DNA of 64,000 nt from Chelativorans alearensis (GTDB lineage Bacteria > Pseudomonadota > Alphaproteobacteria > Rhizobiales > Rhizobiaceae). A program made the position numbers and the translations under genes. Under the pieces are notes generated by a model. It worked only from the letters and a program-made list of their open reading frames with translations. It was not told the DNA's origin and made no database searches. Positions 35,921-44,863 of this stretch are shown here, piece by piece. Position 1 is the stretch's first letter; each line of letters opens with the position of its first letter. The stretch lies in NCBI RefSeq assembly GCF_010993735.1, contig NZ_WQNI01000007.1:178048-242047 (forward strand), read 5' to 3'.

Positions 35921-36148
35921 ATGAAGATTTTCGACTCCACCAAAAAGGAGCTGATGAATGTCAGCTCCATCGAAACGGATGGAAACTTGCTGGTCATCAA
36001 GGGCAAGATCTTCGGCACCATGCCGATGACCGCAAAGCTGTCACCTGAAGAAGCCCGCAATGGCTTGAGGTTATTGTCTCCGAAGCTCGTCTGGTTCATC
36101 GTGACGTTCCTCTTCCGCAGTTCCCGCAAGCGCACCAGCGCACCGTAG
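35921..36148 (+). CDS. Small conserved-looking protein of unknown function
   Basis: A 75-residue product (MKIFDSTKKELMNVSSIE, VIKGKIFGTMPMTAKLSPEEA, then a hydrophobic LVWFIVTFLF and a basic end). It reads like a real protein: alternating strands, then a possible membrane anchor. I do not recognise the family. It lies between the phytoene-desaturase-like and the decarboxylase-like genes on the same strand with small gaps, so it is probably co-translated and may be a subunit or chaperone of one of them. Confidence 0.6.
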   Translation: MKIFDSTKKELMNVSSIETDGNLLVIKGKIFGTMPMTAKLSPEEARNGLRLLSPKLVWFIVTFLFRSSRKRTSAP

Positions 36149-36168
36149 AAACTCCACCCGGAGGAAGC

Positions 36169-37140
36169 ATGATGTCGGCGATAACTCGGAAGATTGCACT
36201 CGAGGAGCATTTCATGATGCCCGAGTTCATCGAATACTTCCAAAAGGTAGCAGCAAATATCGACCCCGGACTGTACGACAAGGCTGTGGATGTACTGCAG
36301 GATTTCGGCGAACGTCGGCTCGCGGCGATGGACGCGATCGGCATCGAAAGGGCGGTACTGTCGCTTTCTGGCCCTGGCGTCCAAGCCGAATTCGATACCG
36401 CAAAGGCGGTACGCCTGGCGAGAAGGGCGAACGATTTCCTTGCGGAGCGTCTTGCCGAGTCTCCGTCGCGCTACGATGGCTTTGCTCATTTGGCTCTTCA
36501 GGAGCCCGGCGCGGCTGCCGACGAACTGGAGCGCGCGGTCCGTGAGCTTGGTCTTCGTGGCGCCATGATCAATGGTCAGACCAATGGGGCCTATCTCGAT
36601 GATGACCGGTTCTCGGTTTTGTGGGAACGGGCCAGCGATCTCGATGTGCCCATCTATATCCATCCGTACAATCCGCCGGATGTCCCCTATATGTATCGCA
36701 ATCACCCGGAGCTATGGGGGCCGCTTTGGTCCTGGACTGTGGAAACCGGCAATCACGCGCTGCGCATCCTCTTTGCAGGCGTCTTCGACCGCTATCCCAA
36801 CGCCAAGCTGATACTTGGCCATATGGGCGAGGCGCTGCCGTTTCAGCTCTGGCGCTTCGACAGCCGCTGGCCGATCTCCAATTCAGGGCCGGCGGCACTC
36901 AAATTGAAGCCATCCGAATATTTCAAGCGTAACTTCTGGTGCACCACGGCCGGTGTCTGTTCCGACGCATCATTGCGATGCGCGATCGATGCCCTGGGCG
37001 CGGACCGCGTGATGTTTTCGGTGGATTATCCCTTCGAGCGCCCCGCGGTAGCGGGCGAATGGATCGACGCAGCACCCTTGACGGATGAAGAGCGTGCAAA
37101 GGTCTGCAGCGAAAACGCCAAGTCACTGTTGAAGCTGTGA
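36169..37140 (+). CDS. Gamma-resorcylate-decarboxylase-like amidohydrolase
   Basis: A 323-residue TIM-barrel enzyme of the ACMSD/LigW (amidohydrolase 2) family. Metal ligands fit 2,6-dihydroxybenzoate decarboxylase: IALEEHF (Glu12, His14), IYIHPYNPP (His), LILGHMGEALPF (His) and VMFSVDYPFE (Asp). Overall order and spacing follow that enzyme closely. It would remove CO2 from a hydroxylated aromatic acid without a cofactor other than Zn/Mn. It follows GGAGGAAGC and is the last gene of the plus-strand run. Confidence 0.9.
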   Translation: MMSAITRKIALEEHFMMPEFIEYFQKVAANIDPGLYDKAVDVLQDFGERRLAAMDAIGIERAVLSLSGPGVQAEFDTAKAVRLARRANDFLAERLAESPSRYDGFAHLALQEPGAAADELERAVRELGLRGAMINGQTNGAYLDDDRFSVLWERASDLDVPIYIHPYNPPDVPYMYRNHPELWGPLWSWTVETGNHALRILFAGVFDRYPNAKLILGHMGEALPFQLWRFDSRWPISNSGPAALKLKPSEYFKRNFWCTTAGVCSDASLRCAIDALGADRVMFSVDYPFERPAVAGEWIDAAPLTDEERAKVCSENAKSLLKL

Positions 37141-37438
37141 CGAAGCCTTGCCTGCTTGATCAGTTCAGCATCCGACAATGGCATCTGTCATCTGTTGCGA
37201 ATGGCCCAGCGCCGTCGAGAGTTCCCGGCGCACCAGTATCGCCGCCTCGCGTCTGAACTGGGCCAGATGATCGTCTGCCGTCTGCCCCCAATAGCCGCGC
37301 AGACCGGACGTCACTGACGAACCGGACAACGACAGCTTGGCAACGGCGCTGTCTTCGATCTCGATGCTGCCGAGACCCCCTACGCAAGCACTACCGGATG
37401 CGCAGCCATCTGGAACGGCTGGGCATGGGCCAGGCGCT
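37141..37438. other. Interval between decarboxylase and tetR
   Basis: Open frames exist on both strands but none has a ribosome site or recognisable family pattern. It may hold a decayed gene. Confidence 0.35.
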
Positions 37439-38125
37439 TTATGTTTCAATGAGTTCGAAGTCGAAGTCGATTTCCATTTCCGGATATGGAGGAAGCGGAG
37501 CTGCCGAGACCCTCCTTGCCAGGTCCTGATTGACACCCATGACCCTCATGACGGCTTCTGCCATCAGTCGTTCCGTGCTTGCCGGACGGTATCCCTCAAC
37601 AATGTCGGTTATACTTCCCGCCAACAGCCAGATCACGAAACTCCACGCCGTCTCGAGGTCGCCGTCGGTAATTTCGTAGGCGCCGGCTTCGATCGCCACC
37701 TTCATGTCGCGGATTCCGAAGGCCTTGAAGCCAGCGCGCATTCGTTGAACCATGAGGTCAGTTCGCTTCAGCCACCACCGCCACATCGGGTTTGTCATCA
37801 TTTCCCGGGCGACGAGGCGAACCGAGTTGGCGATAATGAAGACGGGGTCGGTCACACCGGCCGAGCGGTTGGCGAGGTCGTTGCGCCGGCCAAGCGTATG
37901 TATCACGCAATCGAGCACGCGGGTGGCGATCTCATCCTTCGATGAAAAGTAGTTGTAGAATGTTCCGAACCCGACATCGGCCGTGTTCGTGATCTCGTCG
38001 ATTGTGGTTTCGTCGATGCCCTTGGTCGACATGAGTTGACAAGCCGCCCTCAGAAGCTTCGTGCGTGTCAAGGCACGCCGCCTCTGGACGCGCCCCTTTG
38101 CGGCTTTCGTTGTCGTTTGGTTCAA
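37439..38125 (-). CDS. TetR-family transcriptional regulator
   Basis: A 228-residue regulator: helix-turn-helix TIDEITNTADVGFGTFYNYFSSKDEI at about residues 40-66, preceded by a basic N-terminus, then a helical sensor domain with MWRWWLKRTDLM. It is not close to the TetR at 11414. It is divergent from the Mo-hydroxylase region and has a candidate operator at 38189-38205. Confidence 0.92.
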   Translation of the reverse strand: MNQTTTKAAKGRVQRRRALTRTKLLRAACQLMSTKGIDETTIDEITNTADVGFGTFYNYFSSKDEIATRVLDCVIHTLGRRNDLANRSAGVTDPVFIIANSVRLVAREMMTNPMWRWWLKRTDLMVQRMRAGFKAFGIRDMKVAIEAGAYEITDGDLETAWSFVIWLLAGSITDIVEGYRPASTERLMAEAVMRVMGVNQDLARRVSAAPLPPYPEMEIDFDFELIET

Positions 38126-38188
38126 AACAGATTCCTTCCTGATCGCCCCACAACCTAATCACGATTGGCACGAAATCCAGAAACGATT

Positions 38189-38205
38189 CTTCATCATTTA
38201 TGAAG
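38189..38205. promoter_or_regulatory. Inverted repeat upstream of tetR
   Basis: CTTCAT-CATTT-ATGAAG is a perfect 6-bp-arm inverted repeat 64 bases upstream of the TetR start, in the size range of TetR operators. Confidence 0.45.
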
Positions 38206-38340
38206 GAACATCAGCCCGATTGTTGTCGAAGTTCTGCCGGATAAAGCTGTCCAGAACGGCTCTTGGAGGAACGAGACGATAGACAAGCGATTCGAGCCGG
38301 TTCGAGAAATCTCCATCCCCGTTTGCATGGCGGCGTGCGA

Positions 38341-38630
38341 AGCCGCCTCAGACTGACGTGAGGGTGCCATATGCGCCTTATGATCAACGGCCGAGCGGCT
38401 CTGCCGGATCATGTCCGTCCACGCGCTTCTGAGAAAGATCGCCGACCCTGTTGACGAGGAGATCGACGAAGCCGAGCGCGGCAACATATGCCGCCGCAGT
38501 GCCCCATCCGCGATCCGCGCCGCGGCCAGGATCGCGGCGGCGTTCAAGCAGGCGAGGTTATGACGTTGCCTCGCATTGGCAAGACAACCAGGCGCGTCTC
38601 CCTGGTCGGTGATTCCGCCCGATCCTGATC
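38341..38630 (+). pseudogene. Decayed copy of the Mo-hydroxylase genes (small subunit and start of large)
   Basis: The stretch repeats the intact locus: leader AAGCC(G/A)CCTCAGACTGA, then MRLMINGRA (against MNLTINGQA), a jump over most of the [2Fe-2S] part, then MSVHALLRKIADPVDEEIDE (against [20 protein letters not shown]) and ERGNICRR, and finally MTLPRIGKTTRRVSLVGD, the start of the large subunit. An internal deletion and loss of cysteines make it non-functional. It lies about 600 bases ahead of the intact genes as a tandem duplicate. Confidence 0.8.
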
Positions 38631-38768
38631 GCATTCGTCGATTGTGCGCCTCCTGCATAGGCGGCGCCGCATCCAGGTAGCGCTCCTTGGATGTCAGATC
38701 GGCATTCTCGGGCGGCCGATCGGACTTGGCGAGGTGTCGAAAGTCCGCCCGCCATTTGATCAGGAGTC

Positions 38769-38793
38769 TTGACGACCAAACGTATGTATGAAA
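38769..38793 (+). promoter_or_regulatory. Shared 17-base operator/promoter motif, copy 4
   Basis: TTGACG (38769-38774) and CAAACGTATGTATGAAA (38777-38793), preceded by TGATCAGGAGTC as in copies 1 and 2. It faces the molybdenum hydroxylase operon, nearly 200 bases upstream of its first ATG and 27 kb away from the TetR gene at 11.4 kb. Confidence 0.7.
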
Positions 38794-38966
38794 CATCTGC
38801 CAGAGAAGAGTTGTCACGATGTTATTCAGGCGATTCCCTGGGAGATCACCAGGGAGGGGTAGGCTTGTCGCGTCACAGCGACGCGCTCGATTACGGCAGA
38901 TTCGCCGGCATCAACCTCAGCGGCGAGGGTCACAAAGCCACCTCAGACTGAAGGGAGGGGAGCCAC

Positions 38967-39428
38967 ATGAACCTTACGATCAACGGCCAAGCAATCGAGA
39001 TCGATGCGGACCCGGACATGCCGCTGCTCTGGGCTTTGCGTGACATTGTTGGCATCCTCGGCCCGAAATTCGGCTGCGGCATCGCGGCTTGCGGCGCCTG
39101 CACCGTGCTGGTCGGTGGGACCCCGGTGCGCTCCTGTTCGCTGCCGGTCGGCCTGGTCGAGGGAGCGGTCACCACGATCGAGGGCTTGGTGAAGGGGGGC
39201 GTACTCTCGCCGGTCCAGCAAGCGTGGCTTGACGAGCAGGTGCCGCAATGCGGCTATTGTCAGTCCGGCCAGATCATGAGCGCCCACGCGCTCCTGGAAG
39301 AAATCGCCGACCCTACTAATGAGGAGATCGACGACGCCATGGGCGGCAATATGTGCCGCTGTGGCACCTATCCGCGCATTCGCGCCGCGATCAAGAAGGC
39401 GGCGGCGCTCAAGTTGGCGGGTAAATGA
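38967..39428 (+). CDS. iorA: Molybdenum hydroxylase small subunit, [2Fe-2S] (isoquinoline 1-oxidoreductase alpha type)
   Basis: A 153-residue iron-sulfur protein. The N-terminal plant-type cluster is bound by Cys37, Cys42, Cys45 and Cys57 ([15 protein letters not shown]) and the C-terminal cluster by Cys95, Cys98, Cys130 and Cys132 ([21 protein letters not shown]). It passes electrons from the Mo centre. It overlaps the large-subunit gene by four bases. There is no FAD subunit, as in the isoquinoline oxidoreductase/aldehyde-dehydrogenase branch. The symbol rests on family likeness only. Confidence 0.92.
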   Translation: MNLTINGQAIEIDADPDMPLLWALRDIVGILGPKFGCGIAACGACTVLVGGTPVRSCSLPVGLVEGAVTTIEGLVKGGVLSPVQQAWLDEQVPQCGYCQSGQIMSAHALLEEIADPTNEEIDDAMGGNMCRCGTYPRIRAAIKKAAALKLAGK

Positions 39429-41704
39429 CCATGTCACGCCTTCGCAAGATTACCCGACGCGTCTTCCTGATAGGTGCAGCGACGGTCGCGGGCGGCGTTG
39501 CCGTCGGCTATTGGTACGTCACCAGGCCCTATGCCAACCCGCTGGAGGAGGGCCTTGCGGAAGACGAGGCCACCTTCAATCCCTACGTCAAGATCGGTTC
39601 CGACAACACGATAACCGTAATCGCGCCACGCGCCGAAATGGGGCAAGGCATCTCGACCACCCTGGCCGCCTTCGTCGCCGAGGAATTGGACGTCCCTCTG
39701 GAGTTGCTGACGGTCGAGCACGGACCGGCGTCGTCGGCATACTACAACGAAATAATGATGGAGGAATCGGCCCCGTTCCCCTGGTGGGATGACGGGGTTC
39801 TCGCCTCCCTTGCACGTGGTGCGTTCGGGACGGTGGCCACGGTGCTCGGCATCCAGGCCACCGGCGGGTCAACATCGACCCGTGACGGGTTCGACCGCAT
39901 GCGCCAGGCCGGCGCGGCCGCACGTCATATGCTCGTCGAAGCCGCGGCGAAACGACTTGGCGTAAGCGCTTCCGAACTGAGGACGAAGAACGCGACTGTC
40001 GTTCACGACGCTTCCGGCCGCTCTCTTACCTATGGCGAAGTCGCGCTCGATGCCGCCAAGGTCAAGCCGCCCTCCACGCTGCGGCTGAAGGACAGGGCCG
40101 ACTGGAAGCTTCTCGGCAAGCCGCAGAAGCGTGTCGACATGTTGGCCAAGGTCACCGGAGCGCCCATCTTCGGGGTAGACGTGCTATTGCCAGACATGCT
40201 GTTCGGCACGGTTAAGATGAACCCCGTCTATTGGCAGAAGCCGCGTTCTGCCGACCTTTCGAAAGCCGAGGCGGTCAAGGGCGTGGTGAAGATCGTTCCG
40301 CTTGAGACGACCTATGGCCATGGCTTCGGAGTTATCGCAGAGAATACCTGGGCGGCGTTCCGTGCGGCCGAGCTTATCGAGGCCGATTGGGGCACGCCGG
40401 ACTATCCGGCAGATACGGCAGCAGTCGACAAGGTGCTCAGCGATGCAATCGCCAGCGGAGCCGCGACGGCGATGCGCGACGACGGCAATGTGAATGCGGC
40501 TTTCGCCGACGCGCCGCAGGATCGCGTGATCGAGGCGGATTATTCGGTTCCCTTTCTTGCGCATACATGCATGGAGCCGCAATGCGCGACCGCTCTCTTC
40601 AAGGACGGCAGGCTGGAGATCTGGGCACCGGCCCAGTTGCCGACGCTCGTGGAATATCTGTCGGGGGCTGCCATCGGGGTCGAGATGAAGGATGTTACCA
40701 CCCACACGACCTCCATGGGTGGCAGCTTTGGCAGGCGAGAGGTGGATGCGACGATCTATGCCGCGATCATGGCCAAGGCCGTCGAAGGCAGGCCGGTCAA
40801 GGCAATCTGGACCCGCGAGGAGGATGTCCGCCACGACACTTTCCGTCCCGCAGCCAGAGGCCGGTTGCGCGCACGTCTTGGCGAGGACGGCCTGCCAACG
40901 GCGCTCGACATCCGGGTTGCGGTGCCTTCGATCTTCGCCAACATGATGCGTCGCACCTTTCCATCCATATCGCCCCTCGGTGCTGACGTCACGGTCACAC
41001 AGGCGCTGCGCGATCAGCCCTACGCGATCCCGAACTATCGCGTCTCGGGCATCGAGACGGATCTCGGTGTGCCGGTGGGCTTCTGGCGGTCCGTTGGCGC
41101 CTCCTTCAACTGCTTCTTCCACGAATGCTTTCTTGACGAGATCGCGCAGCAGGGTGGATTCGACCCGATTGAGCTGCGCCGCCGGCTGATGAAGGACTTT
41201 CCCGCGGCGCTTGCGGTCGTCGACAAGGTAGCGGAGATGGCGAGATGGGGTGAGAAGCTGCCCCAAGGCACCGCCAAGGGCTTCGCCTTCTCGTTGTGCT
41301 TCGGCTCGTGGGTCGGTGAGGTCGTTCAGGTGAAGGACACGCCGGCTGGCATCCGCATCGAGAAGGTCTGGATCGCCGCCGATGTCGGCACCGCAATCGA
41401 TCCGGGCATTATTGAGGCACAACTGACATCGGGCGCGGTCTACGGACTGTCCGCCGCTATGGGGCAGGAGATCACACTCTCGGGCGGTCAGGTGGAGCAG
41501 TCCAACTTCCACGACTTCGATGCCATGCGCATCAACCAGTGCCCGGACTTCGAGGTCGCGATCCTCGAGAACCACCACAAGATGGGCGGCGTCGGCGAAT
41601 CCGGCACGCCGTGCGCCATTGCCGCGCTCGCAAACGCCGTCTCGGCGCTCAAAGGTGAGCGGATTCGCGCGCTGCCGATTTCGAAGGATCTGGCTTTCGC
41701 GTGA
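39425..41704 (+). CDS. iorB: Molybdenum hydroxylase large subunit (isoquinoline 1-oxidoreductase beta type)
   Basis: A 759-residue catalytic subunit with a Tat leader ([20 protein letters not shown]), so the enzyme is probably exported folded. Mo-cofactor motifs include [10 protein letters not shown] near residue 68, [12 protein letters not shown] near 435 and the terminal GGVGESGTP with the catalytic Glu near 722. The typical organisation of IorB is conserved. These enzymes hydroxylate N-heterocycles or oxidise aldehydes next to the heteroatom, with water as the oxygen source. This points to an N-heteroaromatic or aldehyde step in the pathway. Confidence 0.93.
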   Translation: MTMSRLRKITRRVFLIGAATVAGGVAVGYWYVTRPYANPLEEGLAEDEATFNPYVKIGSDNTITVIAPRAEMGQGISTTLAAFVAEELDVPLELLTVEHGPASSAYYNEIMMEESAPFPWWDDGVLASLARGAFGTVATVLGIQATGGSTSTRDGFDRMRQAGAAARHMLVEAAAKRLGVSASELRTKNATVVHDASGRSLTYGEVALDAAKVKPPSTLRLKDRADWKLLGKPQKRVDMLAKVTGAPIFGVDVLLPDMLFGTVKMNPVYWQKPRSADLSKAEAVKGVVKIVPLETTYGHGFGVIAENTWAAFRAAELIEADWGTPDYPADTAAVDKVLSDAIASGAATAMRDDGNVNAAFADAPQDRVIEADYSVPFLAHTCMEPQCATALFKDGRLEIWAPAQLPTLVEYLSGAAIGVEMKDVTTHTTSMGGSFGRREVDATIYAAIMAKAVEGRPVKAIWTREEDVRHDTFRPAARGRLRARLGEDGLPTALDIRVAVPSIFANMMRRTFPSISPLGADVTVTQALRDQPYAIPNYRVSGIETDLGVPVGFWRSVGASFNCFFHECFLDEIAQQGGFDPIELRRRLMKDFPAALAVVDKVAEMARWGEKLPQGTAKGFAFSLCFGSWVGEVVQVKDTPAGIRIEKVWIAADVGTAIDPGIIEAQLTSGAVYGLSAAMGQEITLSGGQVEQSNFHDFDAMRINQCPDFEVAILENHHKMGGVGESGTPCAIAALANAVSALKGERIRALPISKDLAFA

Positions 41705-41813
41705 TCCGGACATTTGTCCGGTGTGGCCCTGATGGCCCGTCGGGCTTGTAACTCACTGACTGCCCAAATCCGATGCTCGATGTGGAGATCGGCCTTTAGA
41801 GCGAGAATATCGA

Positions 41814-41861
41814 TTGACACATGCCATAAACTGATTAAACATCATGTTTGATTATAAATCA
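41814..41861 (+). promoter_or_regulatory. Promoter with two inverted repeats
   Basis: TTGACA (41814-41819) precedes AAACAT-C-ATGTTT (41837-41849) and, sharing its last T, TGATT-ATA-AATCA (41849-41861). Both repeats are perfect. They lie 76-100 bases upstream of the binding-protein start and are a likely regulator site in an AT-rich promoter. Confidence 0.5.
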
Positions 41862-41936
41862 TATCTTTTGTGATCTCGAGCCGCAGTTTGAGGAATCTGG
41901 TCGGCATGGCCGATGTGCCCGTGGAGGGAGGGAGCG

Positions 41937-43262
41937 ATGAAGACCGAGCGATCCAGCCGGCTTGCGAAAGGGCCGACCCGGCGTAGCTTTCTGGAGTTCG
42001 CGGGGGCGGGTGCCGGCGCGGCGGCACTCTCGGTGTTTCCGGCGCCAGCGATTCGCGCTGCTGAAAACACCGTCAAGATAGGATTCATCAGCCCGCAAAC
42101 TGGCCCACTGGCGGCATTCGGCGCCGCCGACGATTTCGTCCTCCAAGGCGTTCGCAAGGCGATTGCCGGCGGATTGGAGATCGGAGGCACGACCTATTCG
42201 GTCGAAATCCTGGCCCGGGATTCCCAGTCCAATCCGAACCGGGTCGCAGAGGTGGCATCGGAACTGATTCTAAGAGACGAGGTGAACATCATGGTCGCCT
42301 CCTCCACCGCGGACACGGTCAATCCGGCGGCGGATCAGTGCGAAATCAATGAAATTCCGTGCGTGACGACGGATACGCCGTGGGACGCCTATTACTTCGC
42401 GCGCGGCGGCAAGCCGGATCGGGGATTTGACTGGACCTATCATTTTTTCTGGGGCCTGCAGGATCTCCTGCAGGTGTTTACAGACATGTGGTCGACCGCC
42501 GATACCAACAAATCGGTCGGCGCGCTGTTCGCCAATGATGTCGAAGGCAATACTCTCGCCGACGAGAATCTCGGCTTCCCCAAACCCATTCGGAACAAGG
42601 GCTACAAGATCACGATCCCGGGGCTGATGTCTCCAGGAGCGGAGGATCTGACATCCTTCATTTCACGCTTCAAAAGCGCCGATTGCCAGATATTGACGGG
42701 TGCGGTGACGCCCCCAGATTTCGCGGCTTTCTGGGCGCAGGCGGCGCAACAGAGGCTCAGACAGAATCTGCAGTTCGCGACCGTTGCCAAGGCTATGCTG
42801 TTTCCCGCTGCGGTCGAAGCGCTGGGCGAGGGCGGGCTCGATATCACCACCGAGGTTTGGTGGTCGCCGTCCCATCCGTTCAAGTCCGGTCTCACCGGAC
42901 AGTCGGCGGCGGGTTTTGCCAAGCAGTATACCGCTGAAACCGGCAGGCAATGGACGCAGCCACTGGGTTTCAAGCATGCGGTGCTGGAGGTTGCGGTCGA
43001 TTGTTTGAAACGCAGTGGCGATCCCGCGGATAGGGAAGCGGTGCGTCAAGCAATTATCGAAACCAACTACGAATCCTTGGTCGGGCCGGTGTCTTGGAAC
43101 TTCGGCGACCACCGGAATCCGGTGAAGAATGTCTGCACGACGCCCCTCGTCGGCGGGCAGTGGAAAAAGGGGCAGGATTTCCCGTTCGATCTGCAAGTCG
43201 TCAATAATGTGCGCGCTTTGGAAATTCCGATCACCGGCACGCTTACGTTGCTGAACAGATGA
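41937..43262 (+). CDS. ABC transporter substrate-binding protein (branched-chain type)
   Basis: A 441-residue periplasmic binding protein with a Tat-like leader (PTRRSFLEFAGAGAGAAALS, cut near AIRA-AE). KIGFISPQTGPLAAFGAADD opens the mature LivK-like fold, and MVASSTADTVNPAADQCE is typical. The start is at 41937 after GGAGGGAGG. No permease or ATPase is next to it; the full-length match to the deleted gene at 27028 suggests that it serves the transporter at 27.7-31.0 kb. It is followed by the P450 gene. Confidence 0.92.
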   Translation: MKTERSSRLAKGPTRRSFLEFAGAGAGAAALSVFPAPAIRAAENTVKIGFISPQTGPLAAFGAADDFVLQGVRKAIAGGLEIGGTTYSVEILARDSQSNPNRVAEVASELILRDEVNIMVASSTADTVNPAADQCEINEIPCVTTDTPWDAYYFARGGKPDRGFDWTYHFFWGLQDLLQVFTDMWSTADTNKSVGALFANDVEGNTLADENLGFPKPIRNKGYKITIPGLMSPGAEDLTSFISRFKSADCQILTGAVTPPDFAAFWAQAAQQRLRQNLQFATVAKAMLFPAAVEALGEGGLDITTEVWWSPSHPFKSGLTGQSAAGFAKQYTAETGRQWTQPLGFKHAVLEVAVDCLKRSGDPADREAVRQAIIETNYESLVGPVSWNFGDHRNPVKNVCTTPLVGGQWKKGQDFPFDLQVVNNVRALEIPITGTLTLLNR

Positions 43263-43323
43263 ACAAAGGCGAGCCATCGGGTTGTCGCCCACGACGACCT
43301 ATCTGTGTGGCGCGGAGACATGA

Positions 43324-44517
43324 ATGAACTCAAATGTGGAACCAGCCAAAGGCGCGGTCTGTTCAAAGGCCCGCCTGTTCGATGAGGAATACCTTTTAGA
43401 TCCGTATCCGCTTTATCAGGAGTTCAGGGACGCTGGGCCGGTCATCTGGCTGGAGGCGTACGGGTTGTACATGCTTCCCCGTTACGTCGAAACGCGACGG
43501 GCGCTCGAGGACTGGGAAAGCTTCTCGTCGGCCGGCGGCGTCACGATGAACGACATCATGAACGAGAAGCTGAGCGGCGGACTCTTGTGCTCGGATCCGC
43601 CGAGGCACGACTCCCTCCGCAAGGTGATCGAGCGGCCCGTCCTGCCACGTGCTCTTAGCCAGCTGCGTGAGCGCGTTGCTTCGGAAGCAAAGGGGTTGAT
43701 CGAACGGCTATGTCGACAAAAAAAGTTCGATGCGGCGACGGAGCTGGCGCACCATCTGCCGATCACGATCGTGTCCGATCTGGTCGGCCTTCCCGAAGAA
43801 GGTCGCGAACGGATGCTGGTCTGGGCGCCTGCCAACTTCGATTGCTTCGGCCCCATCAACGCCCGAACCAATGCGGCTTTCCCGGTTGTTGGGGAGATGG
43901 TCGAGTATGCATTTTCCCAATGCGTTCCGGGCAAGCTGAAACCGGACGGCTGGGCGCAGATGATCTGGGAGGCAGCGCATCGCGGCGAAGTCAGTCTCGA
44001 GGACGCTCCCTTCATGATGAACGACTATATGGGACCTTCCCTTGATACGACCATCTTCGCGACGACCTGGCTCATCTGGCTGTTCGCGAACAATCCCGAG
44101 CAGTGGAGGAAGCTGCGCGAAAACCCGGCCATGATCCCGGCCGCTATCAACGAGGCAGTGCGCATTGAAAGCCCGATCCAGAACTTCTCGCGCCATGTCG
44201 CCAGAGACGTCGAAATAGGGGGTGTGATCCTGCCGAAGGGTTCTCGTGTGATCGTCTCTTACGGCTCCGCCAACCGGGATGAGCGCAAGTGGGGAAATCC
44301 TACGGAATTCGACATCATGCGAGAAGACAGCAACGAGCATCTCGGCTTCGGCCATGGTGAACACAATTGCGTCGGCAAAAACCTCGCAAGGTTGGAGATG
44401 CGCGCATTGCTGACAGAACTCATCCCGCGGGTCGAACGCTTTGAGCTGCATGAAGCCAAACCGGCGATCAACAACGTGCTGCATGGTCTTAAGACCTGCC
44501 GCGTCACGGTGCACTGA
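43324..44517 (+). CDS. Cytochrome P450 (CYP199-like)
   Basis: A 397-residue soluble class I P450. The haem-binding loop is GFGHGEHNCVGKNLARLE with the thiolate Cys near residue 349; ExxR is EAVR, and the I-helix reads MGPSLDTTIFAT. The GPSLDTT pattern is characteristic of CYP199 enzymes that O-demethylate para-methoxybenzoates. A dedicated ferredoxin and reductase follow, so the electron chain is complete here. The substrate is probably a substituted benzoate, but this is inference from family. Confidence 0.92.
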   Translation: MNSNVEPAKGAVCSKARLFDEEYLLDPYPLYQEFRDAGPVIWLEAYGLYMLPRYVETRRALEDWESFSSAGGVTMNDIMNEKLSGGLLCSDPPRHDSLRKVIERPVLPRALSQLRERVASEAKGLIERLCRQKKFDAATELAHHLPITIVSDLVGLPEEGRERMLVWAPANFDCFGPINARTNAAFPVVGEMVEYAFSQCVPGKLKPDGWAQMIWEAAHRGEVSLEDAPFMMNDYMGPSLDTTIFATTWLIWLFANNPEQWRKLRENPAMIPAAINEAVRIESPIQNFSRHVARDVEIGGVILPKGSRVIVSYGSANRDERKWGNPTEFDIMREDSNEHLGFGHGEHNCVGKNLARLEMRALLTELIPRVERFELHEAKPAINNVLHGLKTCRVTVH

Positions 44518-44537
44518 ACGACAACCAGGGAGAAGCT

Positions 44538-44858
44538 ATGCCCCGGGTAACCTACCGACTGCCTGATGGCAGAGACTGCGAGGTCGAACTATCGAATGGA
44601 CAGAGCCTGATGGAAGGCGCCATCCGTAACGGTATCGGAGCCATTCTGGGCGAATGCGGGGGATCCGCAATGTGCGCCACCTGCCATGTCTATATCGAGG
44701 GCGGGCCGGTGGGGGCTTTGCCATCGATGTGTGACGACGAGGATGCGATGCTTGAAGAGGCGGCTGCGGAGCGTCTCGGTAACTCACGCCTGTCCTGCCA
44801 AATCCGCATGAATGCGGCTTTGGACGGGATTGTCGTCCGCGTGCCCGAAGAGATGTAG
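44538..44858 (+). CDS. [2Fe-2S] ferredoxin (P450 electron donor)
   Basis: A 106-residue adrenodoxin/putidaredoxin-type protein. Cluster ligands are Cys40, Cys46, Cys49 and Cys87 (GECGGSAMCATCHVYIE, RLSCQIRM). It lies 20 bases after the P450 and 5 bases before the reductase. Confidence 0.94.
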   Translation: MPRVTYRLPDGRDCEVELSNGQSLMEGAIRNGIGAILGECGGSAMCATCHVYIEGGPVGALPSMCDDEDAMLEEAAAERLGNSRLSCQIRMNAALDGIVVRVPEEM

Positions 44859-44863
44859 GCGCC

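Noticed and set aside
38194..38817. 207-residue minus-strand frame upstream of the Mo hydroxylase
   Set aside because: The plus strand here carries the decayed iorA/iorB copy and the shared motif; the minus frame is its antisense.
40184..41713. 509-residue minus-strand frame antisense to the Mo-hydroxylase large subunit
   Set aside because: Has no ribosome site or recognisable motif, and the plus-strand gene is certain.
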